Shown here piece by piece: positions 29,508 through 39,024 of a DNA stretch of 64,000 bases. Made by a program: the position numbers and the translations under genes. The first letter of the stretch is position 1. Every line of letters starts with the position of its first letter. Under the pieces are notes generated by a model that was not told the DNA's origin, did not search any database, and saw only the letters and a list, made by a program, of their open reading frames with translations. This DNA is from Lacrimispora sphenoides (GTDB lineage: Bacteria > Bacillota > Clostridia > Lachnospirales > Lachnospiraceae): contig NZ_FOIP01000001.1 of NCBI RefSeq assembly GCF_900105215.1, positions 682,001 through 746,000 on the forward strand, in the 5' to 3' direction.

Positions 29508-30572
29508 CTATATCCTGTAACGGTCCATTGCATGCTCCAGCAGCCGGTCAACCAATTGATCCTTATTCATTCCAGCCGATTCCCAGAGCATGGGATACAT
29601 GCTGATCGCCGTAAATCCGGGCATGGTATTGATCTCATTGAATACTACACTGCCATCCTTTTTCACAAAAAAGTCAACTCTTGCCAGACCATAGCCGTCT
29701 ACAGCCTGGAAAATGGCCATAGCAGCTTCTCTTACCCGCTCTGTGGCCCCCTCTGGCAGAACCGGGTCTACAACCGTTCTGGAGTCAGAGTTGTTATACT
29801 TCGCATCAAAATCATAGAACTCCGCTGCCGCAAGGATCTCCCCTACTCCAGAAGCTTCTACCGGTACGTTTCCGCCTCCGAATACGGCGCATTCAATTTC
29901 CCGTCCGACAATCATCTCTTCTACCAGAATCTTGCGGTCATGATTTGCAGCTTCTACCAAAGCCTCCATAAGTTCTTTCCTGTCACCCGCACGGCTTACT
30001 CCCTTGGAAGAGCCTGCATTGGAAGGCTTTACAAACACTGGGTAAGAGAACTTCTCCTCTACCCTTCCTGCAACCGCCTCTATGTCCTTTAAATCATGGC
30101 GCATCACCGGCACATAGGCCGCCTGAGTGATTCCCAGATCATCTGCAACGATCTTTGTATATAATTTATCCATGGAAATAGCAGAGGCAAGCACCCCGCA
30201 GCCAACATATGGAATCCCCGCCAGCTCCAAAAGCCCTTGAACGGTTCCATCCTCTCCAAATAATCCATGGAGCACCGGGAATACCACATCAACCCTGACG
30301 ACCTCTGTCTTTTCCCCGTCCATCAGAATAACACCGCTCATAGTTGCATCAGGAGAGATTACTGCTGAAACCGTACCATTTTTCCATGTGCCTTTTTCTA
30401 TATCTTCTACAGAATCCGTTTTTATCCAACGGCCTTCTTCTGTGATCCCAATTAAAACTACATCGTATTTCTCTCTATTAATATGGTTAATAACATTGAC
30501 CACTGACATACAGGATACAATATGCTCTGATGACTGGCCGCCGAATAGTACAACCGCAGTTTTTCTATCCAT
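29508..30572 (-). CDS. ddl: D-alanine--D-alanine ligase
   Basis: ATP-grasp ligase of 354 residues that makes the D-Ala-D-Ala dipeptide. The N terminus VVLFGGQSSEH and the C-terminal metal-binding FNEINTMPGFTAISMYP are typical. Length and the inserted segment fit the longer DdlA-type enzymes. I see no sign of a resistance-type (Van) operon around it, so a housekeeping role is likely. GAGGAG precedes the ATG. Confidence 0.94.
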   Translation of the reverse strand: MDRKTAVVLFGGQSSEHIVSCMSVVNVINHINREKYDVVLIGITEEGRWIKTDSVEDIEKGTWKNGTVSAVISPDATMSGVILMDGEKTEVVRVDVVFPVLHGLFGEDGTVQGLLELAGIPYVGCGVLASAISMDKLYTKIVADDLGITQAAYVPVMRHDLKDIEAVAGRVEEKFSYPVFVKPSNAGSSKGVSRAGDRKELMEALVEAANHDRKILVEEMIVGREIECAVFGGGNVPVEASGVGEILAAAEFYDFDAKYNNSDSRTVVDPVLPEGATERVREAAMAIFQAVDGYGLARVDFFVKKDGSVVFNEINTMPGFTAISMYPMLWESAGMNKDQLVDRLLEHAMDRYRI

Positions 30573-30606
30573 TTTACTCTCCTCATTAATTTCTCAATTT
30601 TACAGT

Positions 30607-30636
30607 GTTTATATTATAGCACATATGGTTACAATT
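30607..30636 (+). promoter_or_regulatory. Candidate sigma-F promoter of spoIIR
   Basis: GTTTA (30607-30611), 15-bp spacer and GGTTACAATT (30627-30636) match the forespore sigma-F pattern (GwATA; GGnnAnAnTw) with one deviation at -35. It lies 33 bp before the ATG. spoIIR is a known sigma-F target in Bacillus, which supports the call. Confidence 0.5.
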
Positions 30637-30669
30637 ACAAATAGATTCCAGAAAAAAGGAGGAACCCCT

Positions 30670-31329
30670 ATGAAACAGAGACACGATTTATTTTTATGTA
30701 TTACCTGTCTTCTTATCGCATTTTTGCTTACCGTTTCAGACGGAAGGCAAAAGGATGAAGCACTGGCTGCACGGATCGCTCCGGAAATCCTGCGTTTTCA
30801 CGTATTAGCAAACAGCGACAGCACAGAAGACCAAACCCTCAAATTAAAAGTTCGCACCATGCTGCTCAATTCAATCTATGAGGACCTTGGAGAAAATGCA
30901 TCCCTTGAGGAAACAAAAGACTTTGTTCTCACACACACAGACAGCCTGGAAAGAAAAGCGGAACACTACATGAAAAAACTGGGATATAATTATCCCGCAC
31001 ATATGGAACTGACCAATTGTTACTTTCCCACCAAAACCTATGGAGACATGGTATTTCCCTGCGGCAATTATGAGGCCGTCCGGGTAAAAATAGGCGAAGG
31101 AAAAGGACGCAACTGGTGGTGCGTCCTTTATCCTCCGCTATGTTTCACAGATTCTTCGTATGCGGTTGTACCGGATGCTTCCAAAGCAATATTAAAAAGT
31201 TCCATGGATGAATCTGATTATCAGATAATCAGCCGGGAAGCTCCAAAGATCCATATCCGTTTCAAGCTGGTTGATCTGCTTTCCAAGAAAGCGGAGCCTA
31301 CTGTTCAGAAGCCGTTACAATCCCGTTAA
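30670..31329 (+). CDS. spoIIR: Stage II sporulation protein R
   Basis: Forespore-made signalling protein that triggers SpoIIGA processing of pro-sigma-E in the mother cell. 219 residues from ATG 30670, with AAGGAGG 7 nt upstream; a longer frame from 30388 runs through the ddl gene on the other strand and is rejected. An N-terminal export signal (LFLCITCLLIAFLLT) precedes the family core: RFHVLANSDSTEDQTLKLKV and GNYEAVRVKIGEGKGRNWWC. The last 32 bp overlap the end of the convergent TolC-like gene. Confidence 0.92.
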   Translation: MKQRHDLFLCITCLLIAFLLTVSDGRQKDEALAARIAPEILRFHVLANSDSTEDQTLKLKVRTMLLNSIYEDLGENASLEETKDFVLTHTDSLERKAEHYMKKLGYNYPAHMELTNCYFPTKTYGDMVFPCGNYEAVRVKIGEGKGRNWWCVLYPPLCFTDSSYAVVPDASKAILKSSMDESDYQIISREAPKIHIRFKLVDLLSKKAEPTVQKPLQSR

Positions 31330-32494
31330 CCGCCCACTGGTAGGTACTATAGGCCTGATATAAGGTGTTATAAGCGGTTTGCTTTTCTCCCTCTGCCTGT
31401 GAAAATGCCATCTGGGCCTGCAAATAGTTTATCTTGCTCAGCATGCCCAGCTGATAGGAGCGGTCAGCCTTCTGCTTTTCCAGAACTGCCTTTTCATAGG
31501 CGGTGGAGGAGGCGTCATAGGCGGATTTAGACTGAAGGATCTCCTGGTAATAGGACTGCATGGTAACCGTAAGGTTCTGCTCAGCCTCTGAAATACTGGC
31601 ATCCTTGTTCTTTATACCGGTAGTGGTCTGGTTAGAAGCTCCGTGACGGCTATCAATCAGATCGTAATTATTTCCGATCGCCTTTGCTGTATCCGCTGTC
31701 AGGTCCAGTGCCCCGATAACGGAAAGGTCCAGTTGGGGGATCTCTCCAATCTGAACTGATCCATCCGTCGGATAGCCGGTCATCAGGCAAAGAGATCGCT
31801 TCAAACCGTCGATGGTGTTGTCAAGCTGGTCAAGAGCGGCCTGTGCTGCCAGGACCCCTTTATTGGCTGCCAGCACATCTGCTTCCGTCGCCAAGCCCTG
31901 TTTAAGGCTTATTGACTGGGCTTCATAGCCTGATATACTTAAATCCAGTGCCTTTTGAACCATGGCCCGATTGGCCAGGGCGCTGTTATAGCCAATCATG
32001 ATCTGATCTGCGGCAGAAGAGAAGGTCTTTGAATAGCGGTCAACATTTTTCTTGACTCCCAAGTCAATTCGTTTGAGTCCGTTATTCAGTTTCTCCGCAT
32101 TACTGCTCAGGCCCTTTGCCGTGCCTTTTAAGGCCAAGTATACCATCATCCCTTCATCGCTGCCTGTGGCCCCTGAATCTTTCATCGCCTGGGCATCATC
32201 ATTGAGATCGCGGATATACTGTCTCATTTCGTCATAGACATACTGCTGGTTGCTTAACTCATTTCCAGCCGAATCGGCTATGTTCTGAACATCAGGATTA
32301 AAATACTTCACTAAATTGGAAAGCTCATCAAATTCTATGGTCTGATCGTTAAGCCTGTTCCAAGTTTCCTCTGTCATCCCGTCAGGAATGGCAGTTCCCG
32401 TACTACCGGGTCCTGCTGCCCCATAAACCGGCAGGGCAGCGGTGAGCGTGAGGGTCACTGCCATACAGGCAGATAAATAGCCTTTCTTTCTCAT
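31298..32494 (-). CDS. TolC-like outer-channel family protein, copy 1
   Basis: 398 residues with a signal peptide (to about residue 25, PVYGAAG) and two long helical hairpin segments rich in Ala, Gln and Asn, the TolC/OEP pattern. Family-like LGMLSKINYLQAQMAFSQAE marks the second hairpin end. TolC makes an outer-membrane channel in Gram-negative cells; this organism appears to have one membrane, so the role is unclear. It is last in the efflux operon, 3 bp after copy 2. AGGAGG precedes the ATG. Confidence 0.78.
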   Translation of the reverse strand: MRKKGYLSACMAVTLTLTAALPVYGAAGPGSTGTAIPDGMTEETWNRLNDQTIEFDELSNLVKYFNPDVQNIADSAGNELSNQQYVYDEMRQYIRDLNDDAQAMKDSGATGSDEGMMVYLALKGTAKGLSSNAEKLNNGLKRIDLGVKKNVDRYSKTFSSAADQIMIGYNSALANRAMVQKALDLSISGYEAQSISLKQGLATEADVLAANKGVLAAQAALDQLDNTIDGLKRSLCLMTGYPTDGSVQIGEIPQLDLSVIGALDLTADTAKAIGNNYDLIDSRHGASNQTTTGIKNKDASISEAEQNLTVTMQSYYQEILQSKSAYDASSTAYEKAVLEKQKADRSYQLGMLSKINYLQAQMAFSQAEGEKQTAYNTLYQAYSTYQWAVNGIVTASEQ

Positions 32495-32497
32495 ATC

Positions 32498-33649
32498 TTA
32501 TAAACCTCCTGCCGAAGCCAGTCCGTTTAACGCATTATCATAATTTTGAACCGCCTGGAACAGGCCAAGCTCTGCTGTCTTTATAGCGAAATTCTTCGTG
32601 TCATATGCATTTTTCTGCTTTAGATAATCCAGTTTGCTTAAAGCTCCCAGGTCATATTTCCTCTGGGCAGTATCCATATTTTTGCTTTCCAGAGCAAATT
32701 CTGCTCCAGCCTGGTCATACGCTGCCTTTGCCTGAAGAACCGCCCGGTAGCGCTTTGTTAAATCGGAACCAATATTCTGCTCATTGTTTGAAATCGTCCG
32801 GTTCAAGGTCTGCTTTGTAATATCCCCTACGGCATTTTCCAGCTTCCTCTTATTGATTTTTAAGGTATAGCTGTTGCCCAGGGCAGATTCCTTATCTGTA
32901 TCCGGGTTCATGGCTGCAATGCGTTCCATATTCACAGCTGGAATTTCCAAAATATCCGGTGTGTCGTTGTATTTCCAGCCCAGCATAACGCAAAGCTTCT
33001 GTCTGGTCTCCTCAACGGAAGATGTCAGCTTATCAATGGAAGCCTGGGTGCTCTGAATACTCTCTAAGGCACCCAATACATCGGTCTGGGTTGCCATTCC
33101 TGCACTTTGTCTTACCAGTGCAGACTGGTACGCAGCCTCTAAAAACTCCAAGCTGCTCTTTGCAGTTTCCAGCTCATATCTCTGCTGAAAATAGGCAATC
33201 ATGGAAGACTGGGCCGTTGCTACCAGATTGGCCTCCTCCTGCTCATAGGTAAGCTGATATACCTGCAAATCCTCTACGTTGTTATCTGCCATGACTTCCG
33301 CACGGTTGGCGCTGGCCGCACCGCTTGCATCAGACACCGGATCATCTCCGGTAATCATGTTTCTGTAATCGTTTGCCGCATCCCGGTAATACTGGGCATT
33401 CTGGTCACTGGTAATCCGGTCATCCTTTTTCTTATCATTAATATCCAGCTGGTTTTTCTGGACCGTCACATTATATTCACGGATCAGGCCTGCCAGTTCA
33501 TCGTATTCCATCACATTGTCACGGAGCTTAGCCCACTCCTCTGGGGTTCTTGCAAACTCCGGGCTTCCGGCCCAAGCTGTGGCCGCCGGTCCGGAGACAG
33601 TAAGCGCTGCCGCAAGGCAAAATGCACTGATCTGTTTCCATTTTCTCAT
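32498..33649 (-). CDS. TolC-like outer-channel family protein, copy 2
   Basis: 383 residues with a signal peptide ending near ATAWAG. Helical repeats resemble copy 1, including ESIQSTQASIDKLTSSVEET and LGALSKLDYLKQKNAYDT. The pair probably arose by duplication and might form mixed assemblies. It lies 133 bp after the RND pump, with a hairpin in between. GGAGG lies 7 nt before the ATG. Confidence 0.78.
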   Translation of the reverse strand: MRKWKQISAFCLAAALTVSGPAATAWAGSPEFARTPEEWAKLRDNVMEYDELAGLIREYNVTVQKNQLDINDKKKDDRITSDQNAQYYRDAANDYRNMITGDDPVSDASGAASANRAEVMADNNVEDLQVYQLTYEQEEANLVATAQSSMIAYFQQRYELETAKSSLEFLEAAYQSALVRQSAGMATQTDVLGALESIQSTQASIDKLTSSVEETRQKLCVMLGWKYNDTPDILEIPAVNMERIAAMNPDTDKESALGNSYTLKINKRKLENAVGDITKQTLNRTISNNEQNIGSDLTKRYRAVLQAKAAYDQAGAEFALESKNMDTAQRKYDLGALSKLDYLKQKNAYDTKNFAIKTAELGLFQAVQNYDNALNGLASAGGL

Positions 33650-33740
33650 CCTGAATCCTCCTTAACTGGGATTTTTATGCTGTTTACCTGTCATTATCTT
33701 ATCATATCCTGCTTAAAACAAGAAATCCACTTTCTTCCAA

Positions 33741-33773
33741 AAGGGAACCGGAAGTTACGAAGGTCCGGCTCCC
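33741..33773 (-). terminator. Hairpin between RND pump and TolC-like genes
   Basis: GGGAACCGGA (33743-33752) pairs with TCCGGCTCCC (33764-33773), apart from one mismatch. On the minus strand a short TTTT follows, so it is at most a weak terminator that may lower TolC-like expression. Confidence 0.45.
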
Positions 33774-33782
33774 TGCTGCCTC

Positions 33783-36700
33783 TTAATCCGGCAATAAATT
33801 CTTATCCGTTTTACCGCTCATAATGGAATAATATACTGGAAGCATGAGCAGTGACAGAATGGTGGAAGCCGTCAAACCGCCCACGTTTACTAATGCAAGG
33901 CCCTGCATGGTCTCACCATTCTTTCCGACCGCCATTGCCATAGGTACCATGGACACCACCGTTGTGAGTGTTGTCATGAGGATGGGACGGAGTCTGGTAG
34001 CTCCTGCTTCAATCAGGGCAGTGCGCTTATCCATGGTTGATCGGTACTGGTTGACCGTATCCACATAAAGGATTCCGGAGTTCACCACCGTTCCAATGAG
34101 CATTAAAAAGCCAAGGAGGGATGGCATGCTGATAGCAACTCCCGCAGCCGCCAGGAATCCAAAGGACCCGATTAAGCTGAAAGGAATCGTCGTCATGACC
34201 ATCAGGGAGAACTTTGGAGATTCAAACTGGGCAGCCATAACGATGAAGATCAGGAATATAGCCGTAGCGATCGCTTTAAACAGGCTGGTAAACTCTTCCT
34301 GCATAGACTCATCCTCACTGTTCTTTGCTCTTGTAACGATATCATTCAAATACTTATTTACAATCTTTTCATCAATATCTTTTTTTGCCGCTTCTTTATC
34401 CTTTTTCGTCTTAACTACATCGGTAAAGGAGCCTGTAATAGTAACTACGTATTGTTTGTTCTTCCTGCTTATTGAGGAAGGACTGTCTTCATAGCCGATA
34501 TCAGCAATATCCGTAAGCGCCACAGAGCCGCCATAGTTGTTTGGTACCATAATACCCTCTACTTTATCAAGAGTATCATAAGAATCTTTTGGATATTCCA
34601 CTTTAATATCAACTTCCTGGCCTGCCACTTCCATGGTAGATGCCTTCGTACCACTCAGCATGTTGTTTAATAAGCCGCCCACACTAGCTGGGACAACGCC
34701 TTCTGCCGCTGCCTTTATAGGGTCAACCCGGACTTTTAATACAGGTGCCGCATTCTCCAGGTCCGAATGGACCTTGATGAGCTGGGGGCTTTCGATCAGC
34801 TCTGCTACCATTTGGTTTGAAACGCTTTTCAGTTTATCCAACTGGGAGCTTTGAAGGATTACCTCAAAATCATTACTGCTGCTCATTTGGCTCATGGAAG
34901 AGGTGGACTCTACGGTAACATTGCAGTCGGCAAGTTGGTTCATCTCCTTTTTCCACTTGTTTACAACCTCCTTGGTGGACAGTTTACGGTCATCTTTTAA
35001 GTAAGCTGTTAAGGTTCCCTTCTTACCTCCGCTAAAGCTTAGTCCGCTCCCTCCATAGTTTACCATATAGGACTTTAAATCACCCTCACTGGTAACAATA
35101 TCTTCCAGCTTCTTTAGGATTTTATCCGCCTCTTCCAACTTAAGCCCAGGCTTCATCTCTGCAGAAACGGTTATCGTTCCCTGATCCACGTTGGGCATCA
35201 GTTCAAATCCAAGCCTGGTAGCAAGGGCAAAGGAGGCGATCAAAAGCAGAACCGACACGATCATAACCATGGCACGCTTGTTAAGCAAACGATCCACGAT
35301 CTTTCGGTAGCCGTTCTGCATCGCTTTTACGATTCCTCCCATAGGAGAATTCTGCTTCTCAACAGGCCGGAACCTGCTATAGCACAGAGGAACGATGGTA
35401 ATGGCTGAAAGCAGCGACGCCAGCATACAGAATACAATCGTATAGCCCAACGGCTTAAAGAGCTGGCCTGTAAGGCCTTCCAAAAGCGCCAGAGGGATAA
35501 ATACGACACAGGTGGTAATGGTACCTCCAAGAATGGACTGCAGCACAACTCCCGTTCCTTCTAGCGCTGCCTGCATGTATTCCCGGAACCCGGTGCCCTT
35601 TTGGGAACGGAAGCAGCTCTCCATAACCACGATTGAGTTATCCACCATCATACCTACACCAAGAACAATACTGCTCATGGTGATAACGTTCAGGGAAAAG
35701 CCCATGGCCGCCATTAAGATTAACGACACCAGAATGGATACCGGAATGGAACTTCCTACAATGAGAGATGCCTTGATATCTCCAAAGAAAAGGAAAATAA
35801 TAATCATGGAAATAATTACCGCCATGATCATGGTATCCTTAACACTGTTAAGAGCTGATGTGATCTGGTCACTGGTATCGTCAACAACTACAATATCCAG
35901 GTTGGGATATTCTCTTTTCAAAGTTTCAACGGTCTTTAACACGGCTTTGGAGACATCCACCGCACTATTTTTCTGCTGTTTATTAATGGATAAGGTAATG
36001 GTATCTTCCCCATTATACCGACCGATGGCTTCCTGTTTTTCAGATGTTTCCGAAATATCGGCAATGTCCTCCATGTAAATGGTCTTTCCACTGCCAGCCA
36101 CTACAGGGATCTTTTTAAGGCTTTCTATGTTTCCTACTTCTACTCCGGTACTGACAGATAAATCACGCTTTCCCACTCCGGTACTTCCTGCCGGGTATGT
36201 AAAATCAGCCGCTTTGATGGCCTGACTGATGGAATTCATAGTAAGATGATACTGGTTCATCTTTTCCGGGATCAGACGGACACTCACATAGCCTTTCTGG
36301 CCTCCGCTTACGCCTATGCTTGCAACGGATGAAATCTTTTCAAATTCCGGTACGATTTTATCGTTTACATAGTTATAAAGATTATTCTGAGATGGATCCT
36401 TAACGGCCAAAGTCACCACAGGCATATCATTGATATTGAATTCCATAACGCTGGGAGTTTCCACGTCGTCTGGAAGCTCAACATTATCCATTTTCTTTTT
36501 CAGATCCGAATACGCCTTATTCATATCCGTACCATATTCGTACTCCAGAAGCACGATGGAAACATTCTCCTGGGAGCTGGACTGAACATTCTTAATGCCT
36601 GACAAGGTGCCGACAGCATCTTCCACCGGCCTGGTAACCAGGTCGTTTACATCCTCCGGGTTAGCTCCTGCATAAACGCTGCTGATCAACAGCATGGGGA

Positions 36701-36824
36701 AGTTCATTTCCGGCGTCAGCTCCATTTTAGAAGACAAAACAGAGGACAAACCAAATACAATCAAGCACAATATTGCTAAGACGGTGGTTACGGGCCGCTT
36801 TAAAACGCTTTTTGTGATTCCCAT
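33783..36824 (-). CDS. RND-family efflux pump, inner-membrane transporter
   Basis: Proton-driven exporter of 1013 residues (AcrB/HAE superfamily). It has the N-terminal LKRPVTTVLAILCL helix, large extracellular loops after TM1 and TM7, and GMMVDNSIVVMESC in TM4 carrying the proton-relay Asp. The two halves repeat. Substrates (drugs, lipids or others) cannot be told from sequence. The adaptor gene is 12 bp upstream. GGGGG lies 7 nt before the ATG. Confidence 0.93.
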   Translation of the reverse strand: MGITKSVLKRPVTTVLAILCLIVFGLSSVLSSKMELTPEMNFPMLLISSVYAGANPEDVNDLVTRPVEDAVGTLSGIKNVQSSSQENVSIVLLEYEYGTDMNKAYSDLKKKMDNVELPDDVETPSVMEFNINDMPVVTLAVKDPSQNNLYNYVNDKIVPEFEKISSVASIGVSGGQKGYVSVRLIPEKMNQYHLTMNSISQAIKAADFTYPAGSTGVGKRDLSVSTGVEVGNIESLKKIPVVAGSGKTIYMEDIADISETSEKQEAIGRYNGEDTITLSINKQQKNSAVDVSKAVLKTVETLKREYPNLDIVVVDDTSDQITSALNSVKDTMIMAVIISMIIIFLFFGDIKASLIVGSSIPVSILVSLILMAAMGFSLNVITMSSIVLGVGMMVDNSIVVMESCFRSQKGTGFREYMQAALEGTGVVLQSILGGTITTCVVFIPLALLEGLTGQLFKPLGYTIVFCMLASLLSAITIVPLCYSRFRPVEKQNSPMGGIVKAMQNGYRKIVDRLLNKRAMVMIVSVLLLIASFALATRLGFELMPNVDQGTITVSAEMKPGLKLEEADKILKKLEDIVTSEGDLKSYMVNYGGSGLSFSGGKKGTLTAYLKDDRKLSTKEVVNKWKKEMNQLADCNVTVESTSSMSQMSSSNDFEVILQSSQLDKLKSVSNQMVAELIESPQLIKVHSDLENAAPVLKVRVDPIKAAAEGVVPASVGGLLNNMLSGTKASTMEVAGQEVDIKVEYPKDSYDTLDKVEGIMVPNNYGGSVALTDIADIGYEDSPSSISRKNKQYVVTITGSFTDVVKTKKDKEAAKKDIDEKIVNKYLNDIVTRAKNSEDESMQEEFTSLFKAIATAIFLIFIVMAAQFESPKFSLMVMTTIPFSLIGSFGFLAAAGVAISMPSLLGFLMLIGTVVNSGILYVDTVNQYRSTMDKRTALIEAGATRLRPILMTTLTTVVSMVPMAMAVGKNGETMQGLALVNVGGLTASTILSLLMLPVYYSIMSGKTDKNLLPD

Positions 36825-36836
36825 ATTCCCGCCCCC

Positions 36837-37976
36837 TTACTGTGCTGGACCGGAAGGTTCTGTTCCAGTTTCTTCTTCTGCCGCGTCTTCTTCTGCCTGA
36901 GATTCATTATCATTCCCGCCTGCAAGAGTAACCTTAGAACCCTCATACAATTCACTGGTCCATGTGGTCACTACCTGATCATCGGCAGCAATACCGCTTT
37001 GGATCTCAGTATACTCATTGTCTGCCAGCCCTACGGTTACCGCATTCTTCTTAAGTGATCCATCTACATATGTATAAATGAACGGGTTCCCGCCCTCATA
37101 ATAAACGCTGTCAACCGGAACTGTCAGGACATTCTCTGCCCTTTGGGCGATTACGTAAAGCTTTACTGAAGTCCCAGTAGCCAGGGTATCTCCATCGGGT
37201 ATGGAAGCCTTTACCTTAAATAAGCCGCTTGCCTGATCAATCATTGTGCTTACTTCCGTTATGGCCGCGGTATGATCGGTACCATTCTTTTCTACCCTTA
37301 TGGAATCTCCTGCCTTCAGTCCTCCTACAATGCGCTCCGGAACATAAAAGGTCAGGGATTTCCCGCCTTCCCCTGAAATAACGCAAAGGGTGGTCTGAGG
37401 TGAGACCATATCATGAACGCTGATGTTAAAACTTTCCACACGTCCTGCAATTGGCGCCGTCACCTGGCTGCTTTCCATCTGGATCTTATATGCAATTTTG
37501 GCATTCTCATATTGAAGCCTTGCCATCTCCATTTTATCGACTAGAGACTGATAATCTGCTTCCGCCACATCGCCGGCTGCATAAAGAACGGAATAACGAT
37601 CGAAATTTTTCTTAGCGTCTTCATAAGTAATTCTGGCGGTTTCCGTAGTGATCCGGGAGCTTTCCACCTGTTTTGTGTCAATGACACAGAGAAGCTGGCC
37701 CGCGGATACCATATCGCCGGTCTTAACTCCTACGCTTGTAATTTCTCCGGCTCCAAGAGGTGTAACATGCACAATACTGTCCGGCTCAATCGTTCCGATC
37801 AGCTCATTGCTTAACTCAATGGTCCTGATTTCAGACTTTTCTACAGTTACAGCCGGCGGTACCTCCGCCACAAGCTCTTCCTTTTTTCCTTCCAGTGCCC
37901 TTGGAAGAATCAGTCCTGCCACGGCTGCCACAATTACAACCGCTCCTGCAATGATGAATATTTTTTTCTTCGTCAT
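36837..37976 (-). CDS. RND efflux adaptor (membrane fusion protein)
   Basis: 379 residues. An N-terminal membrane anchor (IFIIAGAVVIVAAVAGLIL) is followed by the HlyD/AcrA layout: a barrel-sandwich half (VTPLGAGEITSVGVKTGDMV), a helical hairpin (about 110-160), the second half and beta-barrel domains. The C terminus is acidic with a Ser-Gly-Pro tail. It links the pump to the TolC-like proteins or to the wall. It starts 22 bp after the TetR gene ends. Confidence 0.92.
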   Translation of the reverse strand: MTKKKIFIIAGAVVIVAAVAGLILPRALEGKKEELVAEVPPAVTVEKSEIRTIELSNELIGTIEPDSIVHVTPLGAGEITSVGVKTGDMVSAGQLLCVIDTKQVESSRITTETARITYEDAKKNFDRYSVLYAAGDVAEADYQSLVDKMEMARLQYENAKIAYKIQMESSQVTAPIAGRVESFNISVHDMVSPQTTLCVISGEGGKSLTFYVPERIVGGLKAGDSIRVEKNGTDHTAAITEVSTMIDQASGLFKVKASIPDGDTLATGTSVKLYVIAQRAENVLTVPVDSVYYEGGNPFIYTYVDGSLKKNAVTVGLADNEYTEIQSGIAADDQVVTTWTSELYEGSKVTLAGGNDNESQAEEDAAEEETGTEPSGPAQ

Positions 37977-37998
37977 AATAACTCCTTATTTGGCCATA

Positions 37999-38622
37999 TT
38001 AAGATTGTAATGATTGTTTACGAATTCCATATTGCAGAATTTCTAATTTTTCCAGGAAAATTTTCTTAATTTTTTCTTCATCTTCCCGATGATGGTAGTA
38101 CCAGCCCATACAATGAGCAAGTTCCAAGAAAATCATGGATACCAGTTTCCCAAAGGTTTCCATACTCTGATCTTTAAAATCAGAAGTATCGATGGCACGG
38201 TACATCATCTCCTGCAGCTCTTGCTGGCTTTTGGAATTTTCCTGGCATAGCTGATGGGTCGCACCAAACATTGTCTCACTGTCGGCAATGTTCTTAATCA
38301 GCTGCAGAACATTTTCCTTTGTATTGGATATGCTGTATTGCAAAAATGTTTCGGCCGTTTTCCATAAATTACCATTATTTTTTTCCGCGCAATCTACCCA
38401 GCTATTCTGAAAATTTTCAGCAGCATCTTCGAAAATATATCTAAGAACATCACGCTTATCTTCAAAATAAGTATAAAAGCTTCCTCTTGATATTCCAGCG
38501 GCCTGGATTATTTTATTAATAGAGGCCTTTTCAAACGGCACTCTTGTAAATTCCTCCACCGCTGCATCGCGGATGGTTTTCCTTTTTCCTGCCGGAAGAT
38601 TATAAAACCGTTCCGTTGGCAT
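37999..38622 (-). CDS. TetR-family repressor of the efflux operon
   Basis: 207 residues from ATG 38622; AGGAG lies 10 nt upstream, and the longer frame from 38691 overlaps the operator. The HTH is ASINKIIQAAGISRGSFYTYF, followed by the usual KRDVLRYIFEDA helix. The C-terminal ligand domain is helical with no named pocket. It is first in the operon TetR - adaptor - pump - two TolC-like genes and most likely autoregulates through the operator at 38674-38717. Confidence 0.9.
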   Translation of the reverse strand: MPTERFYNLPAGKRKTIRDAAVEEFTRVPFEKASINKIIQAAGISRGSFYTYFEDKRDVLRYIFEDAAENFQNSWVDCAEKNNGNLWKTAETFLQYSISNTKENVLQLIKNIADSETMFGATHQLCQENSKSQQELQEMMYRAIDTSDFKDQSMETFGKLVSMIFLELAHCMGWYYHHREDEEKIKKIFLEKLEILQYGIRKQSLQS

Positions 38623-38673
38623 CTTTTCATCTCTCCTTTCTCTTTTCCCATGTGAATCCTCCGACCACACGAA

Positions 38674-38722
38674 AAGGTGACAACATGCCACTTATTATAA
38701 TGACACGTTGTCACCTTGTCAA
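38674..38722 (-). promoter_or_regulatory. Efflux operon promoter with paired TetR operator arms
   Basis: Minus-strand promoter TTGACA (38722-38717), 17-bp spacer and TATAAT (38699-38694), a full consensus. Two 11-bp arms AAGGTGACAAC (38674-38684) and GTTGTCACCTT (38707-38717) flank the -10, one abutting the -35 and one over the start site. The 22-bp gap between arms would suit two repressor dimers or one bridging complex. Repression of a strong promoter is the natural reading. Confidence 0.75.
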
Positions 38723-38820
38723 GAAAGGTTATATTTATTTAATAATTTTTCCAATTCTGTTTATCTTTTGCAATTTTCGGCCCTCGTTTTTGGGCAAAAT
38801 GGTATGACTGCCAGGCGTTC

Positions 38821-39009
38821 CTATCTCCTGTCCAGAAGCTCCTTTAAGGCTTCATCGCTCTCTTCGATCCACACATCCTCTTCCTCTTCATTAAGGCCGA
38901 GAAACTTTGCAAGGGTTTCGGGCGCATCGCTGCTATTCCATTCTTCAATAAAATCATCAATGGCTTCAAATTCTATCTCACCGGCCAGATACTTCTCCTT
39001 AAACGTCAT
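38821..39009 (-). CDS. Small acidic protein of unknown function
   Basis: 62 residues, strongly acidic (EEEEDVWIEESDEALKELL), no signal or membrane segment. GAGAGG lies 6 nt before the ATG and codon use is normal. It begins 15 bp after the GntR gene, so it is probably co-transcribed with ispE and that regulator. I do not recognise the family; a protein-protein regulator role is only a guess. Confidence 0.65.
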   Translation of the reverse strand: MTFKEKYLAGEIEFEAIDDFIEEWNSSDAPETLAKFLGLNEEEEDVWIEESDEALKELLDRR

Positions 39010-39024
39010 AAAATACCTCTCTTC

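Noticed and set aside
29484..30092. 202-codon plus-strand frame opposite ddl
   Set aside because: Shadow of ddl, no SD or domain.
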